Assembly: GCF_000613725.1 (NCBI RefSeq) | Contig: NZ_BAJN01000012.1 | Span: 1-64,000, forward strand | Length of the DNA: 64,000 nt | Reading direction: 5' to 3' | Source: Hoylesella pleuritidis JCM 14110 | GTDB taxonomy: Bacteria > Bacteroidota > Bacteroidia > Bacteroidales > Bacteroidaceae | Shown here: piece after piece, positions 36,793-45,526 of the stretch | Numbering within the stretch: position 1 is the first letter of the stretch | How the letters are laid out: each line of letters opens with the position of its first letter | Notes under the pieces: model-generated | Database searches by the model: none | The model's input: only the letters and a program-made list of their open reading frames with translations | Told to the model about the DNA's origin: nothing | Program-made: the position numbers and the translations under genes

Positions 36793-37278
36793 TCAGTAAT
36801 TTTCTATGGCCTTACGTCTCTTCGCACGCTCTTTTTTCGATACGTATCCCTTTTCAAAGATGCGTAACCAGCCGAGGAAGTTCATCCCCGAAGGTTGTTG
36901 AGCGCTCTCGAAAGTGCTCTTTTTAACGCTTTTCATTATATCGGGGCTGATACGTGGGGCTTTTGCAGTGATGATAACCTCGTTGACCGTAATGCTTTTC
37001 GGCAATAAAAATATTGTGTCCTGCATCTCTTTTCTATTTAAGATACGGCGGATATAATTGCCGTGAGTAATGGTTACACTTCCGAAAGTCGTCGTAATGA
37101 TAAACCGGCCGGCCTTATTCGTTGTGAAAGTTTTATTGTTGTCGGTAAAGATATTTACGTTTACGATAGGCAAGCGGGTCTGGATGTCTAATACGATACC
37201 CGCAGTTTGTGCCTTGCCCACGTATTGGTTGAGAGCAAGAATGCTGATAACGGCGAGTTGTAATTGTGCCTGTCTCAT
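36793..37278 (-). CDS. small exported protein with carboxypeptidase-regulatory-like domain
   Basis: 161 residues from the ATG at 37278. A hydrophobic signal segment (residues 5-24, ending VGKAQ) is followed by TAGIVLDIQTRLPIVNVNIF, FTTNKAGRFIITTTFGSVTITHGNY and SITVNEVIITAKAP. This is the beta-sandwich CarboxypepD_reg-like pattern seen at the start of TonB-dependent receptors and in stand-alone Bacteroidetes proteins. There is no barrel or plug. The C-terminus is basic (KKERAKRRKAIENY). Its function is unknown. The reverse TATATTTG at 37310-37303 supports this start over an ATG at 37305. Confidence 0.75.
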   Translation of the reverse strand: MRQAQLQLAVISILALNQYVGKAQTAGIVLDIQTRLPIVNVNIFTDNNKTFTTNKAGRFIITTTFGSVTITHGNYIRRILNRKEMQDTIFLLPKSITVNEVIITAKAPRISPDIMKSVKKSTFESAQQPSGMNFLGWLRIFEKGYVSKKERAKRRKAIENY

Positions 37279-37838
37279 CTTCTTATATCGCTTTTCGATA
37301 GACAAATATAGATGAAAAATTCTCTGATTGTATCAAAGAAACGGCAGATTTAATGATATTTAAAGAGAAAAGAGGGAATAAAGAGAAAGACAAGTCACTT
37401 CTTTTCCTTTTCGGAGGAGCTGGAAATGGTAGGCCGGAAAGCTATTGGCAGAGATTGTTTTCGATTTATACCTAAGGAGGCAAGCACACAAATTAAAAAG
37501 AGGATTGTATATAGTTGATTTTCAATAAGATATAATTCTATTTCCAACTAACGGTTAAATATGCTGCAACTAACGGTTAAACGCACTGCGTTTAACGTCT
37601 TTTACAAGGCGATTAACGGTGTTTCGTAACCCCCTTTGATATGGGCGATATTGCATAGAAAGATGAGGGGGTGAACGGGGAAAGATGAAATAGTGTGTCG
37701 GTGGGGGAGAGAAGGACAAATGATGGATTGTGAATAATGAGTCGTGAGTTGTCAAATGCTCTCCGTCTATAAATTGTAGGTCGTCTGATTGAGAGACCTC
37801 AATTGAATCGTCAGGAGGCGATTATAAATGTCTGCGTG
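37279..37838. other. intergenic region with repeat
   Basis: Holds the -7 element TATATTTG (37310-37303, reverse) for the gene at 36793-37278 and the site D repeat (37546-37629). Otherwise it is AT-rich DNA without a supported frame. The purine-rich stretch 37640-37740 has no recognised element. Confidence 0.55.
37546..37629. repeat. palindromic TAACGGTTAAA repeat, site D
   Basis: Two tandem CAACTAACGGTTAAA units (37546 and 37567). The second runs into GTTAAACGCA-C-TGCGTTTAAC (37576-37596), the same core as site B with the central base changed. Then come TTACAAGGCGATTAACGG and TTTCGTAAC. Confidence 0.7.
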
Positions 37839-38722
37839 TTATTCTCGGTTGCGATAACTCAATGGGGAGATGCCGGCACGGCTTTTGAAGAAGTTGGTGA
37901 AGGCCGAGATGTCGTTGAAGTGGAGGCTGTTGGCAATCTCGCCAATGGTGAGATCGGACGTGCGGAGCAATGTGCAGGCCTCGTTATAGGTAAGAAGTGC
38001 GAGATGATCGTAGATTGTCGTGCCCGAAATTTCGCGCACTGTACGCGACAAATAAGTGGTTGTCATATTGAGTTTGTCAGCATAGAAGCGGATTTGTCGC
38101 TCTTTTCGGAAGTTGGAATGAGCCAAATGGATGAAGATTTTAAAGATGTTTTCCTTGTGCTTGAAGTCGTGTGTGAGCAGGCTGTTGTCGTAAGGCAGCT
38201 CGGTGATAAACAGTAAGCAGACGTGAACCAGCGATTGGAGAATCTCTAATTTGTAGAGATGAGGCTGGCGAACGACCTGCTTGATCTGGTGTAAAAGCTC
38301 AATGAAAGAGCTTGTCTGATGGTGGTCGAGATGGAAAACGAGGTTGGAATGGGTGATCACTGTGGGCATCATCACGTCGGTTTCGCGGTCGATCGAGCGC
38401 AGACCGGCATAGAAATGAGTCTCGATGAGCAACCTTCCACCTCTGTATGAGTATCAGTGGGGCGGGTAACGACGGGTTGAAAGGGGGTGAGCAGCAGCAA
38501 ATCGCCGGCCTGTAACGTGATGTTGTTATCGCCGACACATACTTCCATCCTCCCTTTTTTCACCAACAGTACCTCGTAAAAGCTAATTCTCCCGCTGAAA
38601 GTGAGCATCGATGCACTGTTGCCGGAGGCTGAATGGAAATAAACCAAACAGGCTCCGAAGATGTCTTCAATGGCATAACGCGCTGCCATCTGCTGTAAAT
38701 TCAGGATTCCGTTGTTGCTCAT
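37839..38722 (-). pseudogene. AraC-family transcription regulator split by a frameshift
   Basis: The first frame (38722 down to about 38430) gives a cupin-type N-terminal domain: FSGRISFYEVLLVKKGRMEV and LQAGDLLLLTPFQPV. The second frame (38432 down to 37839) gives the rest, including the double helix-turn-helix of AraC regulators: FYADKLNMTTTYLSRTVRE, LTIGEIANSLHFNDISAFTN and FFKSRAGISPLSYR. The frames join near 38430-38440, and one missing base would restore a protein of about 294 residues (884 nt, one short of a multiple of three). Either an inactivated regulator or an assembly deletion. It is divergent from the dcuB/ansB chimera and could have regulated that operon. Confidence 0.8.
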
Positions 38723-38812
38723 TGTTGTGCTTTGGATGCAAAAATACGAATAAGTTTCGTTATTTACAAAAAATGAACAGATATTTATAACTCTCGCATT
38801 GATGATTTTTCC

Positions 38813-38820
38813 TATCTTTG
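38813..38820 (+). promoter_or_regulatory. -7 element upstream of the dcuB/ansB chimera
   Basis: TATCTTTG at 38813-38820, 53 nt before the ATG at 38873. The -33 element is not obvious. Confidence 0.5.
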
Positions 38821-38872
38821 CCCATAACTACTGAACCGGTAACTATTGCCGTTCGACAAAGAAAGAAACTTT

Positions 38873-39403
38873 ATGTTGACAGCCCTTATACTGTTACAAT
38901 TGACCATTGTACTGGCTTTGATCTTCATCGGAGCACGTGTCGGAGGCTTCGGGTTGGGTATTCTCGTGGGCGGACGGGGCATTGAACTTAAAAGTACGGA
39001 GCAGAACCGGCACACTGCACAGCGTGAGTTCAGCGTGGATAATATCGGCAAACTGTTCCGCGTGGGCATTGTTTACGGGTATGCCGACTGTTCGTCGGTG
39101 CCGATGCGGGCTTTTACCGATGCTGGATTCAATGGTATTGTATGGGGCGGCGTGGGTGATGGCAACTTCTATAAAGATGTGTTCGACGTGGCGTTGAAAG
39201 CTCGTGCAAAGGATATCAACATTGCTTGCTCGTCGCGTATACCTATGGAGACTACGTGTTTGAGCGGAAAAATAGACGATGCTCAATATCATTTCGTGGC
39301 TGCACTCACACTGAATTTGAAGAAAGCACGTGTGCTCTTGATACTTGCTCTGGCAAAAACGCGCGTCTGGCAACGTATTCAGGAGTTTTTCAATAAGTAT
39401 TGA
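38873..39403 (+). pseudogene. chimeric remnant: start of dcuB joined to the end of ansB
   Basis: From the ATG at 38873, residues 1-35 (MLTALILLQLTIVLALIFIG, ARVGGFGLGILVGG) are the first membrane helix of a C4-dicarboxylate transporter of the DcuA/DcuB type. From about residue 50 the sequence is the C-terminal third of a type II L-asparaginase: VDNIGKLFRVGIVYGYADCS, GIVWGGVGDGN, IDDAQYHFVAALTLNLKKAR, VLLILALAKT..WQRIQEFFNKY. The asparaginase catalytic TGGTI part and all later DcuB helices are missing. The frame is open throughout (176 codons). In related bacteria ansB, dcuB and aspA form one operon, so this looks like a large deletion between dcuB and ansB. The product is unlikely to do either job. 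Porin and aspA genes follow. Confidence 0.8.
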
Positions 39404-39427
39404 TTTCACCTTAAAATATACCGACCG

Positions 39428-40618
39428 ATGAAACGAAAACAATTCTTCCTGATGGCCGCGGCACTTTCGGCAGTCTTGCAAGTCAATGCACAGGGCAACA
39501 ATACAGATATGGGAGGCCCTGACGGCGATTATCGGTCGCTGGCCGACCGCGTGCTGAAATTAGAGAAAAAGACCGATGCTTTCAATCTCTATCTCAACTA
39601 CGCGGCGGCTGCTCAAGTACGAGACGAGAGCGGATCGTGGATCAGTGGTTTTGTCAACAAGCAGTTACGACTCGAGATCAAGGGAAATCTTACCGACCGA
39701 CTGTTCTATCGTCTGTGCCACAGACTCAACAAATCGAATACTGCCAAAGGGGCCGACAACTTCGCAAAAGCTACGGATATAATGCTTGTGGGGTATCATC
39801 TCGATAACAAGTGGACTGTCGAAGCCGGTAAGATATGCCAACACTGGGGCGGATTCGAGTTCGACATCAATCCGATGTACATTTACGAGTTCTCGGATAT
39901 GGTGGGATCAATGGACTGTTATATGGCTGGTGTATCGGTGGCTTACCGCCTTGTGCCTACGCAAGAGTTGGTGGTAGATATTACGAACACCGACAATGGT
40001 ACCTTAGATGAAGATAATGCGGCCCTGACTTTGCGTAATATTCGGGCGGCTAAACGCCCGTTTACCTACATTGTCAATTGGAACGGCAGCTTTTGCGGTG
40101 ATCGGTTGCAGACTCGTTGGTCGTGGGGCTTGCAGACGCAAGCGCAACATAAATACTCGCGTATGCTCATTTTTGGGCAGAAACTCAATCTTCCCACTTT
40201 TCAATGGTATGTTGATTATATGGGCGAATTTGATAGTTTCGACCGGCTCGGCATTGTTTCTGCCGAGGTGAAAGATGTTGCCGGTACAGCCGGTGCCCCC
40301 GCAATGCATAGCTATACACCCGTGCACTATCACTCGTTGATTACCGAAGCCAACTGGCAATTCCGTCCGCGGTGGAACGTTTTCGTCAAAGGTACCTACG
40401 AAACGGCCAGTATGCCGCACTCCGATACCTTCAAAGACTATCGTAAATCGATGAGGTACTTGGGCGGAGTAGAGTATTATCCTGATCCGACACAAGACTT
40501 TCGTGTGTCACTCAGCTATATCGGACATAACCATAAATATACAAGTGCATCAGCCTTGACCGATAACCACACCAACAGAGTGGAACTCGGGTTTATGTAT
40601 CGCATTAAATGCTTTTGA
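39428..40618 (+). CDS. outer membrane porin, OprO/OprP-like
   Basis: 396 residues. Signal peptide (about 1-21, SAVLQVNAQ), a short coiled-coil-like segment (SLADRVLKLEKKTDAFNLYL), then a beta-barrel of alternating aromatic strands. It ends in LGFMYRIKCF with the penultimate aromatic pattern typical of porins. The phosphate-selective porin O/P family is the best match by feel. Its place between the dcuB/ansB remnant and aspA suggests it lets aspartate or other dicarboxylates through the outer membrane (inference). It starts 24 nt after the chimera's stop. Confidence 0.8.
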   Translation: MKRKQFFLMAAALSAVLQVNAQGNNTDMGGPDGDYRSLADRVLKLEKKTDAFNLYLNYAAAAQVRDESGSWISGFVNKQLRLEIKGNLTDRLFYRLCHRLNKSNTAKGADNFAKATDIMLVGYHLDNKWTVEAGKICQHWGGFEFDINPMYIYEFSDMVGSMDCYMAGVSVAYRLVPTQELVVDITNTDNGTLDEDNAALTLRNIRAAKRPFTYIVNWNGSFCGDRLQTRWSWGLQTQAQHKYSRMLIFGQKLNLPTFQWYVDYMGEFDSFDRLGIVSAEVKDVAGTAGAPAMHSYTPVHYHSLITEANWQFRPRWNVFVKGTYETASMPHSDTFKDYRKSMRYLGGVEYYPDPTQDFRVSLSYIGHNHKYTSASALTDNHTNRVELGFMYRIKCF

Positions 40619-40763
40619 TAAATGATAGGTGAAGGATTTCGGATGAATGATGAAATGAGCAATGGAAGTCTGATAGCTATTGGGGATGTACGATGAAAGT
40701 CGATATCATTAATGGCGGGGTGATATGCCGATAGTTCTTCTATAAAGATCGTGGAAAGTTCCT

Positions 40764-40842
40764 GCAACAACTCAATAACTTACAAACTTAGAAACTCAAA
40801 AATAAAACAACAATTCAATAACTCATAAACTAAAACATTTAA
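40764..40842 (+). repeat. A/C-rich ACTCA microrepeat leader before aspA
   Basis: A G-poor stretch made of variants of AACTCA, AACTTA and AAACTA (CAACTCAATAACTTACAAAC, AATTCAATAACTCATAAAC). It occupies the 5' leader up to the aspA start. Very similar sequence occurs on the reverse strand upstream of ispD (16678-16722) and of the chrA gene (29606-29627). Confidence 0.5.
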
Positions 40843-40855
40843 AAACTAAAACACG

Positions 40856-42268
40856 ATGTCAGAACAAAAATTCAGAGTAGAGTCCGACCTCTTAGGCGAA
40901 CTCAAAGTGCCCGCAGAGGCTTATTACGGAGTACAAACCCAGCGTGGTATTAACAACTACCACATCTCGCGGAAGAAGATTCGTGACTATCCCGATTACA
41001 TCATCGCGATAGCTTATGTCAAGTTGGCGGCCGTACAAACCAACCACACATTGGGGGTGATCAACGACGAAATAGCAGGTGCTATTTCGCAGGCTTGCCG
41101 CGAAATTATTGATGGTAAGTTCCACGAAGACTTCCCCATCGATATGATGCAGGGTGGTGCGGGTACGTCGGTCAATATGAATGCCAATGAGGTGATTGCC
41201 AACCGTGCCCTTGAAATTATGGGACATAAGAAAGGGGAGTATCAATATTGTTATCCCAATGATCATTGCAACTGCGGCCAGTCTACGAATGACGTCTATC
41301 CGACAACCATTCGTCTGGCTATCATTCGAATGAACAAAACGCTTGTTGCCAGTCTCACGGGGCTCATTTCAGCCCTCCGTTACAAAGGTGATGAGTATAA
41401 AGACGCTTTGAAAATGGGGCGGACCCAATTGCAAGATGCCGTTCCGATGACCGTAGGACAGGAGTTTAACGCTTACGCTACCAACTTAGAAGAGGAAATT
41501 CTCAATCTCGAACGCAACGTGAAATTGCTCCACGAGATCAATATGGGAGGTACTGCCATCGGCACAGGACTCAATGCCGTGCCCGGATTTGCAAAGCTCT
41601 GTGCTGCCAATTTGAGCAAACTCACAGGCGAAACATTCACTCCCGCGTCCGACCTCGTTGAAGCAACGCCTGACACCGGGGCCTATGTGAGCTATTCGTC
41701 GGCACTGAAACGCTTGGCCGTTAAGCTCTCCAAAATCTGCAACGACCTGCGACTGATGGCGTCGGGACCGCGTTGCGGCTTGCACGAAATCAATCTTCCG
41801 CCCAAGGCTCCTGGATCGTCCATTATGCCGGGAAAAGTGAATCCAGTGATTCCTGAGGTTACCAATCAGGTTTGTTTCAAGGTGATCGGTAACGATACCA
41901 CGGTTTCTTTCGCCGCCGAAGCCGGTCAGTTGGAACTCAATGTGATGGAACCTGTTATCACGGAGTCGCTCTTCGAGAGTCTGTGGTGGTTGCGCAACGC
42001 CATCGATACGCTGACGGAGGAGTGCATTCTGGGCATCACCGTCAACAAGGAACACTGTTATGAGATGGTCAAGAACAGCATCGGCATCGTTACGGCACTC
42101 AATCCTTACCTCGGATATAAGACTTGCAGTAAGGTGGCTAAGGAAGCTTTGGACACCAACCGATCTGTTTACGACATCATTCTCGAACAGAAGCTGATGA
42201 CGAAAGAGAAGCTCGATGAGGCGCTTGATCCCAAACAGATGCTCGCATCTCATCAGTTTATGAAATAA
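40856..42268 (+). CDS. aspA: aspartate ammonia-lyase
   Basis: Deaminates aspartate to fumarate and ammonia, feeding fumarate respiration. 470 residues, standard length. The superfamily signature GSSIMPGKVNPVIPEV is near residue 318, with the substrate loops GGAGTSVNMNANEV and QSTNDVYPT. It follows the porin after 237 nt that contain no gene but an A/C-rich repeat leader. With dcuB and ansB reduced to a remnant just upstream, aspartate uptake must use another transporter. No defect is seen in aspA itself. Confidence 0.96.
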   Translation: MSEQKFRVESDLLGELKVPAEAYYGVQTQRGINNYHISRKKIRDYPDYIIAIAYVKLAAVQTNHTLGVINDEIAGAISQACREIIDGKFHEDFPIDMMQGGAGTSVNMNANEVIANRALEIMGHKKGEYQYCYPNDHCNCGQSTNDVYPTTIRLAIIRMNKTLVASLTGLISALRYKGDEYKDALKMGRTQLQDAVPMTVGQEFNAYATNLEEEILNLERNVKLLHEINMGGTAIGTGLNAVPGFAKLCAANLSKLTGETFTPASDLVEATPDTGAYVSYSSALKRLAVKLSKICNDLRLMASGPRCGLHEINLPPKAPGSSIMPGKVNPVIPEVTNQVCFKVIGNDTTVSFAAEAGQLELNVMEPVITESLFESLWWLRNAIDTLTEECILGITVNKEHCYEMVKNSIGIVTALNPYLGYKTCSKVAKEALDTNRSVYDIILEQKLMTKEKLDEALDPKQMLASHQFMK

Positions 42269-42340
42269 GTTTGCATAATTAAATAGGTTGGGAGGTCGTA
42301 TTTGTCAGTTCAAATGCGACCTCTTTTCATCTTTTTTCTG

Positions 42341-42348
42341 TAATTTTG
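42341..42348 (+). promoter_or_regulatory. -7 element of the hydrolase fusion gene
   Basis: TAATTTTG at 42341-42348. The predicted transcription start near 42355 favours the ATG at 42380 over that at 42362. Confidence 0.5.
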
Positions 42349-42379
42349 CAGATGTACTTGTATGAAATATATCAGCAAA

Positions 42380-43375
42380 ATGGAAAATCCATATATCAAA
42401 CAATATCTCGATCTGATGGCGGGGAAGAAGATTTTGTATGTTCACGGATTTGGTTCATCGGCCCGATCGGGTACGGTGATTCGTATTCAAAGTGCTTTGC
42501 CCAATGCCGAAGTTATTGCTTATGATCTGCCGCTGCATCCTGCGGAGGCAATGGAACTGTTGCACCGGGTGTGTAATGAGCAACAGCCCGATTTGATTAT
42601 TGGTACATCTATGGGTGGAATGTATGCTGAAATGCTCTATGGTTATGACCGGATATTAGTGAATCCGGCCTTTCAGATGGGTAAAACAATGCACGAACAC
42701 AATATGATGGGTAAGCAAACGTTTCAAAATCTGCGTGCAGACGGTGTGCAAGAGTTTATCGTCACGAAAGCCTTGGTCAAGGAATATAAGGATATTACCG
42801 AACAATGTTTTTCTGATGTCACGCCCGAGGAGCAGCAACGCGTATATGGTCTCTTCGGCGATGAAGACACCACAGTACATACATTTGACTTGTTTCGCAG
42901 TCATTATACCAACGCAATACATTTCCACGGCGCTCATCGGTTGGATGACCGATCGCTGATGCACGGCGTGATACCTGTTGTCCGTTGGATGGATGATAAG
43001 CAGGAAGGGCGGGAACGGAGCATCGTCTATATCAGTGTTGATACATTGGCCGATGCGTATGGCAAACCGAAGTCTAGTCTCAATAAAGCTTATGATTATT
43101 TGATAGAGCATTATGATGTTTATATCGTTGCTTCCGCTCCGACCGATGATCATCCTTATCTCACGCAGACACAGCAGTGGGCGGAGCAATACCTGAGTAC
43201 GCCTGCGCACGATCGTGTCATTTTCTGCAACCGTCATTCCCTTCTTTATGGCGATTATTTCATTGCTTCCATTCCCGATAAAGATTTTATGGGCACTAGA
43301 ATTGCTTTTGGAAGTGATGAATTCAAAACGTGGGAAACCGTGCTCACGTTTTTTGAACGGATGAATGGGGGATAA
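42380..43375 (+). CDS. YqiA-like esterase fused to a nucleotidase-like (HAD) domain
   Basis: 331 residues (337 if the ATG at 42362 is used). The first 200 are a YqiA/YcfP-type alpha/beta hydrolase: KKILYVHGFGSSARSGT and the nucleophile elbow IIGTSMGGMYAEML. The C-terminal part (about 215-325) resembles 5'(3')-deoxyribonucleotidase/HAD proteins of Bacteroidetes: SIVYISVDTLADAYGKPKSS, VYIVASAPTDDHP, HDRVIFCNRHSLLYGDYFI. The usual DxD nucleophile pair reads as SVDTLAD, so phosphatase activity is doubtful. Substrates are unknown. It has its own promoter and is the last gene before the polysaccharide locus. Confidence 0.75.
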   Translation: MENPYIKQYLDLMAGKKILYVHGFGSSARSGTVIRIQSALPNAEVIAYDLPLHPAEAMELLHRVCNEQQPDLIIGTSMGGMYAEMLYGYDRILVNPAFQMGKTMHEHNMMGKQTFQNLRADGVQEFIVTKALVKEYKDITEQCFSDVTPEEQQRVYGLFGDEDTTVHTFDLFRSHYTNAIHFHGAHRLDDRSLMHGVIPVVRWMDDKQEGRERSIVYISVDTLADAYGKPKSSLNKAYDYLIEHYDVYIVASAPTDDHPYLTQTQQWAEQYLSTPAHDRVIFCNRHSLLYGDYFIASIPDKDFMGTRIAFGSDEFKTWETVLTFFERMNGG

Positions 43376-43435
43376 GTAAAAGTGAACTATTTATTGTCAT
43401 ATTTTTAATATTGTGTTAAAATATCTCTCTAAATG

Positions 43436-43466
43436 TTGTTTTGTTGCTAAAAAAGGCCTATCTTTG
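43436..43466 (+). promoter_or_regulatory. promoter of the surface-polysaccharide locus
   Basis: TTG at 43436-43438, 20-nt spacer, TATCTTTG at 43459-43466. It is followed by about 380 nt of untranslated leader before neuD. Confidence 0.7.
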
Positions 43467-43472
43467 CAGGCG

Positions 43473-43855
43473 AAATAGAGATATAATATCTGGTAATCAG
43501 CAACTCTGCGGGTATACAAAATACCCTACGGCGGAGACGGTTCTCAGAAAAGAAAGTTTATCCTGATGTGAGATACTCATTCAGGGAAAAGGAAGTTTAA
43601 CTTTAAAATAAACATTCTTTTAGAGAGTTATTGAGCGTTTTGCTTTGGGGTGAGAGAATACGCGAGAGAGTCATTGTTCGTATTCTAATGGTAATTTTTT
43701 TTTAGAATTTAGTGGGAAATGTTTCCGATTTTACTAATGATGCAGTAAAACTGTATGTTGATCATGTATATGAAAGATGTACTCAGATTTATACCGATAT
43801 AATTACAAATGTAATCATAGATTATTTGTATTAATAAAGTATTGGATAAAAATAA
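43473..43855 (+). other. long structured 5' leader of the polysaccharide locus
   Basis: No supported reading frame. Hairpins seen: 43504-43536 (CTCTGC/GCGGAG around GGGTAT/ATACCC), 43562-43585 (CCTGA/TCAGG around TGAG/CTCA), and 43655-43686 (AGAATACG/CGTATTCT). The last is followed 8 nt later by T9 (43695-43703) and may act as a weak terminator. Capsule operons of Bacteroides have leaders where transcription stops early unless an UpxY/NusG-like protein binds; this could be such a leader, but no upxY gene is in the window. An independent small RNA is the alternative. Confidence 0.45.
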
Positions 43856-44500
43856 ATGAAAAGCCTAATTATTATTGGAGCTGGAGGATATGCTAAATCT
43901 GTCTTAGATTCTGTAGATTATATGAACTTCAAGATGGAGGGTTTCCTTGATGATATAAAACCTATTGGGACAGAGCATCTTGGCTATCCTATAATAGGAA
44001 ATAAGGTCGAAGATATAGAGCATTATAAAAACTATGTATTCTTTGTTGCGATTGGAAATAATGCAAAACGAAAGTTGTGGTTTGAGAAATTAAAATTATA
44101 TGATCTATCACTCATTAATGTTATAGATCATTCGGCTATAGTATCTAAATATGCTACTATGGGAGAAGGATGTTTCGTGGGTAAACTTGCCATACTTAAT
44201 CATGGATGTATTGTAGGTGATAATTGTGTTGTTAATACGAGGGCTTTAGTAGAACATGGCTGCAATATTCATAATCATGTTAATTTATCTACTAATTCGA
44301 CACTTAACGGGGATGTTATTGTTGAAGAGGGAGGATTTATTGGTAGCGGGACCGTTATTAATGGACAAATCACAGTTGGTAAATGGGCATTAGTAGGTTC
44401 GGGAGCCGTGGTAATTCGTGATGTCAAGTCAAATACAACTGTCGTTGGTGTCCCAGCCAAAGAGATCATTTCAAATAGTCATAAATACAACTCTTTTTAA
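43856..44500 (+). CDS. neuD: NeuD-type sugar O-acyltransferase
   Basis: 214 residues. The N-terminal PglD/NeuD nucleotide-sugar-binding part starts SLIIIGAGGYAKSVLD, followed by a left-handed beta-helix of hexapeptide repeats (about 95-205: CIVGDNCVVNTRALVEHGCN, GGFIGSGTVINGQITVGKWA, VVGVPAKEI). His in ALVEHGCNIH is the probable catalytic base. In sialic acid clusters NeuD acetylates the sugar or aids NeuB. It heads neuD-neuB-neuA-neuC, 11 nt before neuB. Base composition is AT-rich from here on. Confidence 0.88.
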   Translation: MKSLIIIGAGGYAKSVLDSVDYMNFKMEGFLDDIKPIGTEHLGYPIIGNKVEDIEHYKNYVFFVAIGNNAKRKLWFEKLKLYDLSLINVIDHSAIVSKYATMGEGCFVGKLAILNHGCIVGDNCVVNTRALVEHGCNIHNHVNLSTNSTLNGDVIVEEGGFIGSGTVINGQITVGKWALVGSGAVVIRDVKSNTTVVGVPAKEIISNSHKYNSF

Positions 44501-44511
44501 AAATAAGAAAG

Positions 44512-45525
44512 ATGCAACATATTTATATTATTGCCGAAATAGGTTGTAATCATTGTGGTGATCCTATTCTTGCAAAAAAAATGGTTGAAAAGGCGAAATT
44601 GTGTGGTGTAGATGCCGTTAAATTTCAAACCTTTAAAGCCTCTGCGCTCATTTCAAAATATGCTCCTAAGGCAGATTATCAGAAAATCACTACAGGAGAA
44701 AATGAAAATCAACTTGAGATGACACGTAAATTGGAACTTCCTTTTGCTGATTATGAAAAATTAAGAGACTATGCTATTAGTTTAGGATTGGACGTATTCT
44801 CTACAGCATTTGATATGGAGTCTATTGATTTACTGGAGCAAAGTGGTCAATCCATTTGGAAGATACCTTCTGGTGAGATTACTAATTTACCGTATCTTGA
44901 AAGAATTGCTAAGATAAGGGTCACAGGTAAGAGAATCATTCTGTCAACAGGAATGTCAACAATAGATGAAATTCATCAGGCTGTAGATACAATATTGCAA
45001 TATGAAGTAAAAGAAAACCTTACAATCTTGCATTGTAATACTGAATATCCTACCCCGGATGAGGATGTCAATCTAAGTGCTATTGATACGCTACATCAAG
45101 AATTTCCTAATTTCAAAATAGGATTTTCAGACCACTCTATTGGAACTGTTGCAACAATTGGCGCATGTATGAAAAATATAGTTCTTATTGAAAAGCATTT
45201 TACATTAGATAAGAATCTTGAAGGACCAGATCATAAAGCGTCAGCTACTCCAGACGAACTTCTTCTGTTATGTGAATCGGTAAGGAGGATAGAAGTTATT
45301 GCGGGAGGGAATGGAAAACGAGTAACTGCATCTGAACGTAGAAATATCAATATTGCACGTAAGTCTATCGTTGCAAAAACAACCATTAGGAAAGGAGATA
45401 TTCTATCTGAAAACAACATTACTTGTAAACGGCCAGGTAACGGTGTTAGCCCTATGAAATGGTATGAGGTTTTGGGAACTAAGGCAATCAAAGACTTTAG
45501 TGAAGATCAACTCATAGAATATTAA
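44512..45525 (+). CDS. neuB: N-acetylneuraminate synthase NeuB
   Basis: Condenses phosphoenolpyruvate with N-acetylmannosamine (or a related amino sugar) to a nonulosonic acid. 337 residues. The N-terminal TIM barrel has YIIAEIGCNHCGDPILAKKM, DAVKFQTFKASAL and IPSGEITNLPYLE. The C-terminal SAF/antifreeze-like domain (about 275-335) starts RKSIVAKTTIRKGDILSENN. NeuB, LegI and PseI are hard to separate by eye; the neighbouring NeuC-type epimerase and absence of LegB/PseB-like genes favour Neu5Ac. It is 1 nt from neuA. Confidence 0.92.
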   Translation: MQHIYIIAEIGCNHCGDPILAKKMVEKAKLCGVDAVKFQTFKASALISKYAPKADYQKITTGENENQLEMTRKLELPFADYEKLRDYAISLGLDVFSTAFDMESIDLLEQSGQSIWKIPSGEITNLPYLERIAKIRVTGKRIILSTGMSTIDEIHQAVDTILQYEVKENLTILHCNTEYPTPDEDVNLSAIDTLHQEFPNFKIGFSDHSIGTVATIGACMKNIVLIEKHFTLDKNLEGPDHKASATPDELLLLCESVRRIEVIAGGNGKRVTASERRNINIARKSIVAKTTIRKGDILSENNITCKRPGNGVSPMKWYEVLGTKAIKDFSEDQLIEY

Positions 45526-45526
45526 A

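Noticed and set aside
41486-42253. Reverse open frame of about 255 codons opposite aspA
   Set aside because: It is the antisense shadow of a well-conserved gene with no independent signals.
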